The notes beneath the pieces are model-generated. The model saw nothing but the letters and a program-made list of their open reading frames with translations, was not told the origin of the DNA and made no database searches. Shown one piece after another: positions 8,654-16,913 of a stretch of DNA of 64,000 nt (its first letter is position 1; the number at the start of each line of letters is the position of its first letter). Origin of the DNA: Pseudomonas fildesensis (GTDB lineage Bacteria; Pseudomonadota; Gammaproteobacteria; Pseudomonadales; Pseudomonadaceae); NCBI RefSeq assembly GCF_001050345.1, contig NZ_LFMW01000002.1:310001-374000 (forward strand). Direction: 5' to 3'. The translations under genes and the position numbers were made by a program.

Positions 8654-11600
8654 ATGACCTCGCCCCCAGATCATCCGCACGCGCCACGCCCTGGCAATGC
8701 CGCGTTCGACCCCTTCGAACCGGACGTCGCCACTGAAGTAGAGTCACGGGCCATGTGTGACCCGTTGATACAGCGGATTAACGCCTATACCCATCCCAGC
8801 CGCCTGATCAATCAGATCGGCCTTGCCGACTGGCGGTGTACCGAGTCGACTCAGGAGCTTGCACGCCTGATAGGGCGCTCGCCCAAGGTCTTGAAGGTTA
8901 TTCGCGCCGAACTGCGCACAGCGTTTGAGATTGATCCGGACAGCCTTTTGTTCACTGAGCCCGAGTCGCCAGGCGTTCCCCGCAAAGTCGACAGTTTGAC
9001 CGACCGGGCGTTGTTGTTGCTGGTGCGACCTTCGGTTGAGATCAACGTTAATCAATTCACTGCCCTGAGCGTCAAGGGAGACCCGAGTCGTCGGTTGCCC
9101 TATACGCCGTTGGACGTATTGCGGCGCGTTATCGCGATGACACTCTTTGAACGCCTGGCGCGCGCGGTAACCGACTATTGGGACACCCTGGCGCAGGGTT
9201 CCTGGCTTACGCACCGGGAGCGCTGGGTAGAGTTGCACAAGGGGTTATTCGCTGACCGAGCCTTTTTGGCTCGGCAACTGGGGGAGTTGACGAGTGCGGG
9301 AATGGCCATGGTTCAAGCCCTGATCGATGCCCCGACCGCGCAGGCCCGCCAGCGCGCAGGCGGAGATTGGGCCAGCGTGCAAGTGGGTCAGTTGATGTGG
9401 CCGGGTACGTCTGCGGTAGCGATCCCCGGTGCATTGCATCTTTATCGTGAGGGCGACCCCAGCGATGCGCCTCATGTGATTTACCTGCCGGGTGTGGTCC
9501 GCAACTTTTACGAGGCACCGTCCTTCTCCGCCCTTCAATGCACCCTGCTGGAGTTGAACAGATCCCTGTTCCACGACCTCTGGCAGTGCTTGCCGTTAAG
9601 TCGTCGCAAGGAATTATACCGGCCCGCGGACCTGTCCCCGGCGACCGGCTTTGTTTGTGGCCTAGAGGTGATGGACGATGCGCTGGAGCAAGGCGCCCAG
9701 GCGCTGTTGACCGGGCAATGGAGCAACGAGCTGGGCTGTGCCGTGAAGGTTTATTTCGAGCACGTGTTTTCTGAAACGCGACCTCGGCCTCAACCGCTGG
9801 ATGCGGCCTCTTTTCTCGCGCATGTGGAGGGCGCCAGGCAGCAATTGGTCGGTAGCGCTCGTCTCGGCGTCATAGGCGATCAATTGCTCAAGTGGGACCA
9901 GCAGCGACGCAGCGAAGAAATAATCTTTGCCAGTACGGCGTCCGGTCTGGCGCTGCGCACCGCAGAGTGGCAGATCCAGCGCTACGAAAAGGGCCTAGTC
10001 GCGCTGTTGAACCCGGATGATGCCAGTGCGCAGACGCCAGCGTATCAGGAGGTCGTGTCGCTGGTGAGCCAACTCAAGGTCCAGACCCAGGCGTTGAATA
10101 CGTTGATGCAGGGTGCGCAGCCACGGTTGCTCAATCTGGATTTTTGGGCTGAGCGCCCCGGTGGAGTGGGGACTCTCAGGCGAGGCTCCCTGTTCATGAA
10201 TGCCCAAACCGAGGCCCTGCGCTGTGAGGTTCAGTTGCAACACCGGCTCAAGCTGCTAAGCACGGCTCATCGGGACCTGATTATCGAAGTGGTCGACCAG
10301 CCTTTGGCAACCAAACGCCCGGGCAGTCAAACCCAGGTGCTGTCGATCGCGGTGGGCAGCGAGCCGGACGCCTTCTACCCGCTCCATAACGTGTGGATGG
10401 TGACCACGGCAGCGGCGGTGCGGGTTCCGGCGCGCCAGCTCCCGGTGGTGTTGTACGCTTTCGGGTTGGATGGCGGAGTGATGGCTTTTTCCGGGCTGGA
10501 CGCATTAACCCGAAGCCTCAAGGCGAGCCTGAGCAGTCGCGACGACTCCGTGTTGTGGGGGTATGTCGAGCGCGATAAACGTAATGACTTACGCGCACAT
10601 GCGGTGGGTGAAACGTTGGCAGTGCGCTACGTACCCCTCGATGGCAAGCCTGCACTGGCTTCGCTGAAGAAATTGCTTGGCTGCTGCGATCGCTTGCACA
10701 AAAGCACCGAGGACATCACGCGTATTTTCAGTGAGGTCACGGATGTCGAGTTGAGCCGAGCGCTGCTGATGGTTGAGCTGGAAGAGCAACTGAAGGTTCC
10801 GGCCAATAGTGCACTGAGCCAGGCTCAGGCCAATATTGAGTTGCTGCGCAAGGTCGCGTCGCAAGCGAAAAAACTGCCGGCATGGTTGACGGGTGCAACG
10901 CGTGCCCAGCGTAAAAACTTCAAGCGCTTGCAGCGTCTGCACCTGAGCAACGCCTATGCATTTAAAAGCCGGCTTGAACAACGCCTGCCGGACCTGAACA
11001 CGTTCGCCCGCCGCGCCTTGATTGCCCGTTTGAGCGAGGACGGCATCTCCCCACAGTTTGATATCGACCAACCCTTGATTGATATGCCCGATGATGTACG
11101 CGGCTCTTTCTGTGGGTGGACAAGCGGCTGTGCTGTGGGTGATCGCAACATAGTGTATACGCCGACCTCGGTGCGTACGACCTTCAGTCTGCTGGAACTG
11201 GCGCTGCATAACCTGGACCCACTGGCGCCCTGGACTCAGTGGCGACTCGATCGCGCCCACTATCTGCAACCCGACTTGAAACAGCAGCTGAATGCCGATT
11301 ACCTGATCCGAATGGCGTCATCGCTGGATATCGGTGGCCAGTACGACGCATTGATCAACAAGGTCTTTTATCCGCGTATTGACACCCACCACATGCTCAG
11401 CGAGGGACGTATTCCCGAGTTATTGAATCGCAAGCTGCAAGCAGGCTTTGCGCATCATCTGTTCTCGGCGATTCAACGGGGGCTGTCGGCGAATGCACTA
11501 AGCCTGTTCAACACCGCAATGGCGGCACGAACGCCACAAGATCTGTTGAAAAACCAGCATGAATTGCAACTGCATGTGGTTCATCTGGTGGGGCACACGA

Positions 11601-13933
11601 TGCAGCACGATCGTTACATCGCAGGGATCGTGGTTGTGCATGACAAGCCCACCGGGCTGTGTGTGGTTTATTGGCCCGATGCTCCGCACGCCTTGACCCT
11701 CACCGAATACAACAGCCTGCAAAGGGCTCAGGATGAACTGAATCGTATCGGCGCATCGCCCGAAAACGTCAAGGCGCTGGCGCTGCAGGTCGCACCCGGT
11801 TGGGCATTTGAGGCAATCACCCATCATCCGGACAGCGTCGATAGACGTGGCCAAGTATTCAATGTGCGTGAACTATCGCGTCATTTTTTTATAGCGAAAG
11901 GGATCTGGTGGGGCATCGGGTTTGTTCGCTCATTCCGCATCAAGCATTTGGAGCCGACGGCGTCGCTGGATGAGATTGAAGAACAAACCCTTGAGCAGAT
12001 CGCCAGTGATCCGAAGCACTGGCTGGCTGTTGTCCCCACCTCCCACAGTAACCCCCAGGCATTGCTGTACCGCGCCAGCGTGCTTGATCTGCAACGCCGG
12101 ACTCAAGCTTCCAGTCATTCCGGCGAGGCGCTGCAGAACTATCGAATCCGTCGCCTGAGTGAGCAGAGCGATACCCGCACACGGGCGTTGGTGGGGTTTT
12201 TTTATCCGGTATTCGGGATGTTTAATGACTTCTATGAGCTGCTGCGGATGGCACGGAGTTATCACCGCTTTGGCGATCCCCACGATGCGCTCGATGTGGG
12301 CTTTATGGCCGCCTTTTTGGTTATCGATCTGTTATCTAACTTTATACCCGGCCCCAAGAAGGCGGGCCGTGCAGCGGGCGGCGTTACACGGCCGTCTCCG
12401 AGGGCGGCGTTGAGACGGATACACCACTTGCGTATGACCGCGCACGGCGGGCTTTCCAGCGTGGCGCCGTCTCCCGCGACTCAACTCAAAGCCTTGGAAC
12501 GTTTCAAAATCAAGACGGTGCCTGAGGGGGCTGTGGCGTTGAAAGGGCCGGGTGAGAAAGGTGTCTATGTGAAAAATGGCGAGCTATTTGTGGCGGATGA
12601 CACGCATCATTACCCGGTTTACAGGCGCAGCAACGAGCAGTCGTTTCGCCTGAAAAACAAGCAAACGCCGGGGCAAGACGAACTGATTTTGAACATTCAC
12701 CAGCCCAGGGAGTGGTTACTGGGCGCGGATGCGCCTCAACCGGTGGCTGGGACGAGTTCGGGAGTGCTCAACCCGTGGCGTGCGCCAGTGCCGCCACCGC
12801 CGGACTGGCGGCCACCCACGGTGCGTGCCGCTACCGAAAACAGTATTTATCAGTCACCTGCACAGGGCACCTACTGGTTCGATTGGAGGGCTCGGGTCCC
12901 CAACGGGCAGGCCTCCGGCTCCTCGGCTATCGGGACGTTTCATGTGCACATGGAACCTCCGGGGTTTCCCTACGACACCCTCTATGTCGGGGCGAGATAT
13001 GACACTCCGACAGCATCGGGGGTCGGGTACTACAGGTTGCTTCCCCAAGGTGACAATGCGCCATGGAGCGGCATCGCGTTTATCACCAAAGATGAGCCGC
13101 TGGTTTCACTCGCACGCGTTGATGTCGAACGTTGGACAAGCACTGCGCTTGGGGAGCAGCCCATTCCGGTATCGCGCCACCCTGCGGGCGAGTGGGTTCT
13201 CCATAGGCCTTTGTTCGACAGGCCCCTGGAGCAGTCTGTCGGTAGGGCGTTTCCCACCATGACCACCCACAGCCAAAAAATGGCAGCCGCAAGGCTGATT
13301 GAAATGGCAGACTCTTCCCGCTCGGTAACGGCTACTCACCTGCTCAATAGCCGTGCCACGCTGGATAATTGGTTGGTCCAAACCCCCAGCGGGGTCGGGC
13401 AGACGGATGACTTGCTGAGAATGTTACGGCCCACCGAAAGGGTGGGCGGATACATAAACATCGGCTTCGACGGCAAGGCACCTGGCTTCACTCGGGTCGA
13501 CTTCCAGGTGGCTGGATTGGATCCCGCGCTGCGATCCCGCGGCCGCCAAGTCGCGACTCAGCAAAACGTTGCGCAGCACTTGGCAATCAAACGCGTGCTG
13601 GAACAGCAGGGGTTCAACGTCCAGGAACTGCAAGTTATGCGCGGCCACTACCCCATGCTTGAGTTGGTCGCAACCCATCCGCTTTCCAATTCAAATCGGC
13701 TGTACTACCTATCCCTCCAGTGGCTTGGCAGCGGGAGTACCCAGTTGAGAACCAAGCTGACGGATAAGTGGTTTAAAACCGCTATCAACAAGTATCCGGA
13801 TTCGTTACCACTTGCGGGAGTCAAGCGTGCAATGGAGCAGCAGCGTCTGGTTCGGATCATGGCAGGCATCCAATGGCCCACCAAGGGGACGGTCCAGCCC
13901 AGCGTTTACTTTGTCAAATTGAACCCGTCCTGA
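8654..13933 (+). CDS. giant dermonecrotic-toxin-like protein with unassigned C-terminal domain
   Basis: 1759 residues, no signal peptide. Residues ~30-520 and ~810-1170 resemble the repeated dermonecrotic-toxin N-terminal (DUF6543/ToxA_N) architecture of Pseudomonas giant proteins, e.g. INAYTHPSRLINQIG near residue 43 and LNADYLIRMASSLDIGGQYD near residue 890. Residues ~1178-1240 contain two hydrophobic stretches (GFFYPVFGMFNDFYELL; VGFMAAFLVIDLLSNFIPG) that may form a membrane-inserting hairpin. A module around 1295-1360 (GVYVKNGELFVADDTHHYPV) and a Pro-rich hinge (PVPPPPDWRPP, ~1376) lead into ~370 residues I do not recognise. Related proteins are polymorphic toxins or effectors; that role is inferred. 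The start has only a weak AGAAGA ribosome site. The 3' end overlaps lysE-like by 20 bases. Confidence 0.75.
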   Translation: MTSPPDHPHAPRPGNAAFDPFEPDVATEVESRAMCDPLIQRINAYTHPSRLINQIGLADWRCTESTQELARLIGRSPKVLKVIRAELRTAFEIDPDSLLFTEPESPGVPRKVDSLTDRALLLLVRPSVEINVNQFTALSVKGDPSRRLPYTPLDVLRRVIAMTLFERLARAVTDYWDTLAQGSWLTHRERWVELHKGLFADRAFLARQLGELTSAGMAMVQALIDAPTAQARQRAGGDWASVQVGQLMWPGTSAVAIPGALHLYREGDPSDAPHVIYLPGVVRNFYEAPSFSALQCTLLELNRSLFHDLWQCLPLSRRKELYRPADLSPATGFVCGLEVMDDALEQGAQALLTGQWSNELGCAVKVYFEHVFSETRPRPQPLDAASFLAHVEGARQQLVGSARLGVIGDQLLKWDQQRRSEEIIFASTASGLALRTAEWQIQRYEKGLVALLNPDDASAQTPAYQEVVSLVSQLKVQTQALNTLMQGAQPRLLNLDFWAERPGGVGTLRRGSLFMNAQTEALRCEVQLQHRLKLLSTAHRDLIIEVVDQPLATKRPGSQTQVLSIAVGSEPDAFYPLHNVWMVTTAAAVRVPARQLPVVLYAFGLDGGVMAFSGLDALTRSLKASLSSRDDSVLWGYVERDKRNDLRAHAVGETLAVRYVPLDGKPALASLKKLLGCCDRLHKSTEDITRIFSEVTDVELSRALLMVELEEQLKVPANSALSQAQANIELLRKVASQAKKLPAWLTGATRAQRKNFKRLQRLHLSNAYAFKSRLEQRLPDLNTFARRALIARLSEDGISPQFDIDQPLIDMPDDVRGSFCGWTSGCAVGDRNIVYTPTSVRTTFSLLELALHNLDPLAPWTQWRLDRAHYLQPDLKQQLNADYLIRMASSLDIGGQYDALINKVFYPRIDTHHMLSEGRIPELLNRKLQAGFAHHLFSAIQRGLSANALSLFNTAMAARTPQDLLKNQHELQLHVVHLVGHTMQHDRYIAGIVVVHDKPTGLCVVYWPDAPHALTLTEYNSLQRAQDELNRIGASPENVKALALQVAPGWAFEAITHHPDSVDRRGQVFNVRELSRHFFIAKGIWWGIGFVRSFRIKHLEPTASLDEIEEQTLEQIASDPKHWLAVVPTSHSNPQALLYRASVLDLQRRTQASSHSGEALQNYRIRRLSEQSDTRTRALVGFFYPVFGMFNDFYELLRMARSYHRFGDPHDALDVGFMAAFLVIDLLSNFIPGPKKAGRAAGGVTRPSPRAALRRIHHLRMTAHGGLSSVAPSPATQLKALERFKIKTVPEGAVALKGPGEKGVYVKNGELFVADDTHHYPVYRRSNEQSFRLKNKQTPGQDELILNIHQPREWLLGADAPQPVAGTSSGVLNPWRAPVPPPPDWRPPTVRAATENSIYQSPAQGTYWFDWRARVPNGQASGSSAIGTFHVHMEPPGFPYDTLYVGARYDTPTASGVGYYRLLPQGDNAPWSGIAFITKDEPLVSLARVDVERWTSTALGEQPIPVSRHPAGEWVLHRPLFDRPLEQSVGRAFPTMTTHSQKMAAARLIEMADSSRSVTATHLLNSRATLDNWLVQTPSGVGQTDDLLRMLRPTERVGGYINIGFDGKAPGFTRVDFQVAGLDPALRSRGRQVATQQNVAQHLAIKRVLEQQGFNVQELQVMRGHYPMLELVATHPLSNSNRLYYLSLQWLGSGSTQLRTKLTDKWFKTAINKYPDSLPLAGVKRAMEQQRLVRIMAGIQWPTKGTVQPSVYFVKLNPS

Positions 13934-14555
13934 CGTTGATCAACGACAGGACACCGGCGCCGCCGAATAGCCCGGCACTGACGCGGTTGAACCAGCTCTG
14001 GCCCTTGCCGCTACGCAGGTACCGCGCCGCGCCATGGGCACCCAGGCCGTAGGTCAGCTTGCACAGCAAGTCGAGTACGGCCCAGGTGGCGATCATGATC
14101 AGCAGTTGGGGCAGGAACGGCTGCTCGCTGCTGAGAAACTGCGGCAGGAAGGCGGCAAAGAACAGGATGTCCTTGGGGTTGCTGGCGCCCAGCAGAAACG
14201 CGCGGCCAAATAAAGCGCGAAAACGCGGTTTGGCGATGGCCTCAGGCACCACCGCGCCCTGTGCCGGTTGGCGCGATTGCTGCCAGCTCTGCCAGGCGAG
14301 GTAGAACAGGTACAGCGCACCGACGACCTTCAGGGCGCTGAACACCTGCTCCGAGGCCAGCAGCAATGCGCCCAGTCCTAATGCCGAGGCACTCAACAGG
14401 CAGATCGAGGCAAGCACGCCGCCGAGAAATGCCGGATAAGAGCGGCGCAGGCCGTAGTTGAGGCTGTTGCTGATCATCAGCAACGACAGGGGGCCGGGGA
14501 TCAGGATCACCACCAGCGCAGCGCCGCTGAACAGCAGCCAGGTTTCCAGACTCAT
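13914..14555 (-). CDS. LysE/RhtB-family exporter
   Basis: 213 residues from the ATG at 14555 (MSLETWLLFSGAALVVILIPGP), chosen because GGAGGA lies about 6 bases upstream. Six hydrophobic helices and the LysE signature region near the N-terminus (PGPLSLLMISNSLNYGLRRS) are seen, plus LLGASNPKDILFFAAFLPQF. This family exports amino acids such as lysine, threonine or homoserine lactone; the substrate here is unknown. It converges on the toxin-like gene, overlapping it by 20 bases, with no room for a terminator. Confidence 0.88.
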   Translation of the reverse strand: MSLETWLLFSGAALVVILIPGPLSLLMISNSLNYGLRRSYPAFLGGVLASICLLSASALGLGALLLASEQVFSALKVVGALYLFYLAWQSWQQSRQPAQGAVVPEAIAKPRFRALFGRAFLLGASNPKDILFFAAFLPQFLSSEQPFLPQLLIMIATWAVLDLLCKLTYGLGAHGAARYLRSGKGQSWFNRVSAGLFGGAGVLSLINVRTGSI

Positions 14556-14575
14556 TGCATTCCTCCATTCGTACA

Positions 14576-14610
14576 AAAGCCCCACCCGACGTGGTGAGGC
14601 GGGGTGCTGC
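14576..14610 (-). terminator. possible terminator after the AzgA permease
   Basis: On the minus strand an imperfect hairpin (GCACCCCGCC ... GGTGGGGC) is followed by TTTT. It lies between the permease stop and the lysE-like start. The stem has a mismatch or bulge, so the call is tentative. Confidence 0.4.
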
Positions 14611-14618
14611 GTGTTGGC

Positions 14619-15965
14619 CTACAGGAAGGCGAATTTGGCGATGAAAATCGCGCAAAGCACCCACAGGCTGACGGAAATTTCCTTGTGTTTACCAGTGCCG
14701 GCCTTGAGCGCGACGTACGTGATAAAGCCCAGCGCGATCCCGTCGGCGACGGAAAACGTCAGCGGCATCATGATCGCCGTGACAATCGCCGGAATGCTGT
14801 CGGTGGCGTCGTCCCAGTTGATGTGGGCCATGCCGCTCATCATCAGCATCGCCACATAGATCAGCGCACCGGCAGTGGCATAAGCGGGAATCATGCCAGC
14901 CAGCGGCGCGAAAAACATCGCAGCGACAAACAGCACACCCACGGTGACGGCCGTCAGCCCGGTGCGACCACCGGCCGCCACGCCGGCGGCACTTTCCACG
15001 TAACTGGTGACGGGCGGCACGCCGACCATAGCGCCAAACACACTGGACGCACTGTCGGCCTTCAAGGCGCGGGACAGGTTGTCGATCTTGCCGTCGGCAT
15101 TCACCAATCCGGCCCGTTGCGCGACGCCCATCAGCGTGCCGGCGGTGTCGAACATGTGCACAAACAGGAAGGCAAACACCACGCTGATCATACTGATATT
15201 GAACACACCCATCACGTCCATTGCCATCCAGGTCGGCGCCAGGCTCGGCGGGGTCGAGAGAATGCCGTTGTAGTGCACCAGTCCGAGGCCCCAACCGGCC
15301 AGGGTCACCGCGATGATACTGATGAGGATTGCGCCGAACACTCGGTGATAACTGAGGATCGCGATCAGCAGGAAGCAGATGGCCGCCAACAGGGGCGCCG
15401 GCTCGTGCAGGGAACCGAGCTTGATCAGCGTGGCCGGGCTGTCGACGATAATGCCGGCGGTTTTCAGGCCGATCACCCCGAGGAACAGGCCGACACCGGC
15501 GCCCATCGCATGGCGCAGGCTGACCGGAATACTGTTGAGCAGCCATTCACGGATGCGCGACAACGTCAGAATCATGAACAGCACGCCCGAGATAAACACC
15601 GCACCGAGCGCGGTTTCCCAGGTGTAGCCCATGGTGCCGACCACTGTGTAGGTGAAAAACGCATTCAAGCCCATGCCCGGCGCCAGGCCTACAGGCCAGT
15701 TGGCGTAAAGGCCCATCAACAGGCAACCGAGCGCAGCGGCGATGCAGGTGGCGACAAACGCCGCACCGTGATCAATGCCGGCGTCGGCCATGATGTTCGG
15801 GTTGACGAAGATAATGTAGGCCATGGTGATGAAGGTGGTGAGGCCGGCGATCAGCTCGGTCTTCACTGTGGTGCCATGCAAGCGCAGTTTGAACAGGCGT
15901 TCCAGCCAGCCATTGTGTGATGGGGCAAGGTCCAGCGTCGGGGCTTCGGATTTGCGGCTATCCAC
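14619..15965 (-). CDS. AzgA-type adenine/guanine/hypoxanthine permease
   Basis: 448 residues with about 12 membrane helices. Diagnostic blocks of the AzgA branch of nucleobase transporters are ELIAGLTTFITMAYIIFVNP, GLAPGMGLNAFFTYTVV, MFDTAGTLMGVAQRAGL and PPVTSYVESAAGVAAGGRTG. These carriers import adenine, guanine and hypoxanthine with protons. The start is GTG with GAGGAG 8 bases upstream. A TTTGTATACAAA palindrome about 130 bases upstream links it to the puuE/uraH promoters. Confidence 0.9.
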   Translation of the reverse strand: MDSRKSEAPTLDLAPSHNGWLERLFKLRLHGTTVKTELIAGLTTFITMAYIIFVNPNIMADAGIDHGAAFVATCIAAALGCLLMGLYANWPVGLAPGMGLNAFFTYTVVGTMGYTWETALGAVFISGVLFMILTLSRIREWLLNSIPVSLRHAMGAGVGLFLGVIGLKTAGIIVDSPATLIKLGSLHEPAPLLAAICFLLIAILSYHRVFGAILISIIAVTLAGWGLGLVHYNGILSTPPSLAPTWMAMDVMGVFNISMISVVFAFLFVHMFDTAGTLMGVAQRAGLVNADGKIDNLSRALKADSASSVFGAMVGVPPVTSYVESAAGVAAGGRTGLTAVTVGVLFVAAMFFAPLAGMIPAYATAGALIYVAMLMMSGMAHINWDDATDSIPAIVTAIMMPLTFSVADGIALGFITYVALKAGTGKHKEISVSLWVLCAIFIAKFAFL

Positions 15966-16093
15966 AGCGAGTACTCCTCAAGAGTTTTATTGTTATTTCC
16001 AGCGCCGGTCACATAAGTGGGCAACAGCGCTTTGAGGTACTGGCGAGTTTTGTTGACCAATAGGTCAGGAACTCGCACGAAGCGAATTATGCT

Positions 16094-16105
16094 TTTGTAT
16101 ACAAA
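16094..16105 (-). promoter_or_regulatory. TTTGTATACAAA operator of the AzgA permease
   Basis: A 12-base perfect palindrome containing the same TTGTATACAA core as at puuE. On the minus strand TTGCTT, 16 bases, CATAAT forms a candidate promoter with the palindrome inside its spacer. Confidence 0.55.
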
Positions 16106-16168
16106 TAAAGCAAATAATGTTTTCTATTTTGTGTGCGAAAGGGATGAAAGGCAAATGACAGGCTTTTC

Positions 16169-16392
16169 TGTGGTGGGTGGCCTTCTTGTGGCTAGCGGGC
16201 TTACTGTGGCGAGCGGGCTTGCCCCGCGTTGGAGTGCGAAGCGCTCCCAATCCAGACGCCTCGGTACACCTGAGATACATAGGTTGCAGGTTTTGGGGCT
16301 GCTGCGCAGCCCAACGCGGGGCAAGCCCTCTCGCCACAGTAAGCCCGCTCGCCACAACAAACCCGTCAACCACAACAGGCCCGCTCACCACA
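16169..16392. repeat. REP-type element with mirror-image 18-bp tandem ends
   Basis: The core (16205-16338) has inverted ends TGTGGCGAGCGGGCTTGCCC / CTCTCGCCACA and GGAGTGCGAAGCGCTCC inside. To the left, TGTGG-initiated 18-base units start at 16169, 16187 and 16205. To the right, CCACA-terminated units end at 16338, 16356, 16374 and 16392. The spacing is exactly 18 bases on both sides. Confidence 0.85.
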
Positions 16393-16396
16393 GGGA

Positions 16397-16831
16397 TCAA
16401 GGCTGACCGGCGAGCGCCTGGTTGACCGCCAGCCAACCCGCGACCGCTTCTTCACCTGCCTCGCTGAACGCGCGCTGCAACAGCTTCACCTGTTCGCGGC
16501 GCAGTGACTGTTCGAAACGCCGGCCTTCTTCGGTCAATTCGAGCAGACGCTTACGCTTGTCAGCCTCCGACGCGACGCTGTCCACCCAGTGCATTTCCTG
16601 CAATTGGCGCAGCGGCATGTTCAGCGCCTGCTTGCTCACCCCCAGCAATTCCAGCAGCTCCTTCACGCTCAAGGCGGGGTAGCGCGCGATAAAAAACACG
16701 ATGCGCTGGTGCACCCGGCTCAGTCCACGACGTTCGAGCATATCGTCAGCCTTGGCGGTGAAGGCCTGGTAGCCGAAGAAGAACGCTTCCATGGCGGCTT
16801 GCTGGCTGCTTTGGTTTTTAAGGTCAAGCAT
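16397..16831 (-). CDS. MarR-family transcriptional regulator
   Basis: 144 residues from the ATG at 16831 (MLDLKNQSSQQAAMEAFFFG); a TTG six codons earlier is possible. The winged-helix core is clear: RIVFFIARYPALSVKELLELL, then VSKQALNMPLRQLQE as recognition helix region and DKRKRLLELTEEGRRF as wing. MarR proteins repress nearby genes and release DNA on ligand binding. It is divergent from an aminotransferase/GST pair with 82 bases between starts, so those are its likely targets. Confidence 0.88.
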   Translation of the reverse strand: MLDLKNQSSQQAAMEAFFFGYQAFTAKADDMLERRGLSRVHQRIVFFIARYPALSVKELLELLGVSKQALNMPLRQLQEMHWVDSVASEADKRKRLLELTEEGRRFEQSLRREQVKLLQRAFSEAGEEAVAGWLAVNQALAGQP

Positions 16832-16832
16832 A

Positions 16833-16884
16833 TTGACGTATTCACTCAAGCTGTCGTAATTTCAGTCAACCAGTTTGACGTATT
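16833..16884. promoter_or_regulatory. TTGACGTATT direct repeats in the marR/aminotransferase intergenic region
   Basis: TTGACGTATT occurs at 16833-16842 and 16875-16884, 42 bases apart (four helical turns), with a related GTCAA half-site between them. The spacing and position in the divergent promoter suggest binding sites for the MarR-family regulator. Confidence 0.45.
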
Positions 16885-16913
16885 TCCCACAGCCTTCGCT
16901 AGCGGTGACCTCC

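Larger units (their letters stand above)
15966..16396. promoter_or_regulatory. 431-base region: permease promoter plus long repeat element
   Basis: The left part is the permease leader and promoter with the TTGTATACAA operator. The right part is a REP-type element with tandem ends that stops 5 bases before the marR stop codon. Short open frames here are translations of the repeat. Confidence 0.6.

Noticed and set aside
16065..16436. Open frames on both strands across 16.07-16.44 kb
   Set aside because: They translate the REP-type element and its 18-bp tandem ends; the apparent protein repeats only mirror the DNA repeat.
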